57,250 bases of DNA from Aureobasidium sp. EXF-3400 (taxonomy: Eukaryota > Ascomycota > Dothideomycetes > Dothideales > Saccotheciaceae), in the NCBI GenBank assembly GCA_024195585.1, contig SWBL01000330.1, forward strand, positions 1 through 57,250, given 5' to 3'. The notes under the pieces were generated by a model that worked only from the letters and a program-made list of their open reading frames with translations, was not told where the DNA came from and did no database searches. The position numbers and the translations under genes were made by a program. Below, piece after piece: positions 56,775 through 57,250 of the stretch. How positions within the stretch are numbered: the first letter of the stretch is position 1; each line of letters begins with the position of its first letter.

Positions 56775-57250
56775 CATAAAGTAGAGAATTAAGGCTCGAT
56801 TTATTTGGTTTTATATAGGGGAGAGGGATTTAGGAGGGGATTAATTAGTTTATAGAGAGGAGGGCTTAATTGTTTTAGGGGATCGTAGCGGATTTAGATT
56901 TTAGATACAGAATAATGCAGAACTCGATCTTATAACAAAAATAGCTTATTTAGATTGTTCGAATTATATAGTCGCGTTAGTAAGAAATAATAGATAAACA
57001 TTTGTTATTTTAGTATTTATCGAAGTTTAGGTAGGTTAGTATATATAGAGGAAAGAGTATAACGATAGGTAGTAGAACATTAAAGAATATTAGAAAGAAT
57101 AGAAAAAGAAGAAGAAGAAGAAGAAGAAGAAGAAGAAAAAGAAGAAGAAGAAGAAGAAGAAGAAAAAGAAGAAGGGAAAGAGAGAATTAGGTATTAGATT
57201 GTTAGAGGTAAAGAAATTAATATTTAATGTTAAATCGGTTAGGAAAGAGA
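56775..57250. other. AT-rich, C-depleted block (RIP-like), extends past window
   Basis: Composition changes abruptly here. On the plus strand cytosine almost vanishes (about 20 in 470 bases by hand count) while guanine remains common, and about half of the remaining C are followed by G. No reading frame survives. The pattern resembles repeat-induced point mutation of a transposon, although the strand asymmetry is stronger than expected. No terminal repeat or transposase motif is visible in the part seen. Confidence 0.55.
57107..57174. repeat. GAA-type microsatellite
   Basis: An interrupted run of gaa units (with two gaaaaa interruptions) of about 68 bp inside the AT-rich block. The plus strand is pure purine here. 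Confidence 0.9.

Overview
The window looks like nuclear DNA of a filamentous ascomycete (Pezizomycotina, perhaps a Dothideomycete; the class is a guess). Genes have many short GT-AG introns, mostly 45-85 bp. The family content is typical of such fungi: DUF3433 membrane protein, AA11 LPMO, Zn2Cys6 regulators, PTH11-like rhodopsin-domain protein, GH11 xylanase. The right edge enters an AT-rich, C-depleted block like RIP-mutated DNA. Exon structures were reconstructed by hand from splice signals, frame continuity and family conservation.

1-26.6 kb is mostly core genome: the 5' part of RPL4 (minus), a DUF3433 membrane protein, an AA11 LPMO, the calcineurin catalytic subunit, an Mmc1-like mitochondrial membrane protein, a divergent pair of mitochondrial genes (bL19m and an unknown protein) sharing a 167-bp promoter with a CCAAT box, two SDR enzymes, an NAD kinase, a small Cys-rich tail-anchored protein, an unknown 470-residue protein and a small secreted protein.

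27.9-50.4 kb is accessory in character. It holds an intact rhodopsin-domain receptor-like gene followed by a broken relative, a Ser/Arg-rich reading frame with an in-frame 87-bp duplication, and a module of a metal-dependent amidohydrolase, a divergent DAL5-type MFS transporter and a Zn2Cys6 regulator. After these come an SDR, a second Zn2Cys6 regulator and a DHA1-type MFS transporter, each with exactly one visible disabling change (frameshift, frameshift, nonsense codon). An atypical SDR, a GT8 glycosyltransferase and a TSC13-like enoyl reductase with one in-frame stop complete the stretch. It reads as a catabolic or detoxification neighbourhood in early decay, or one carrying sequence errors.

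50.9-57.25 kb contains a tandem triplet of short two-exon paralogs that I do not recognise (the best candidate for something undescribed), a GH11 xylanase, and an amidase lacking its 5' part where the AT-rich block with a GAA-type microsatellite begins.

I found no convincing tRNA, rRNA, CRISPR array or intact transposon.
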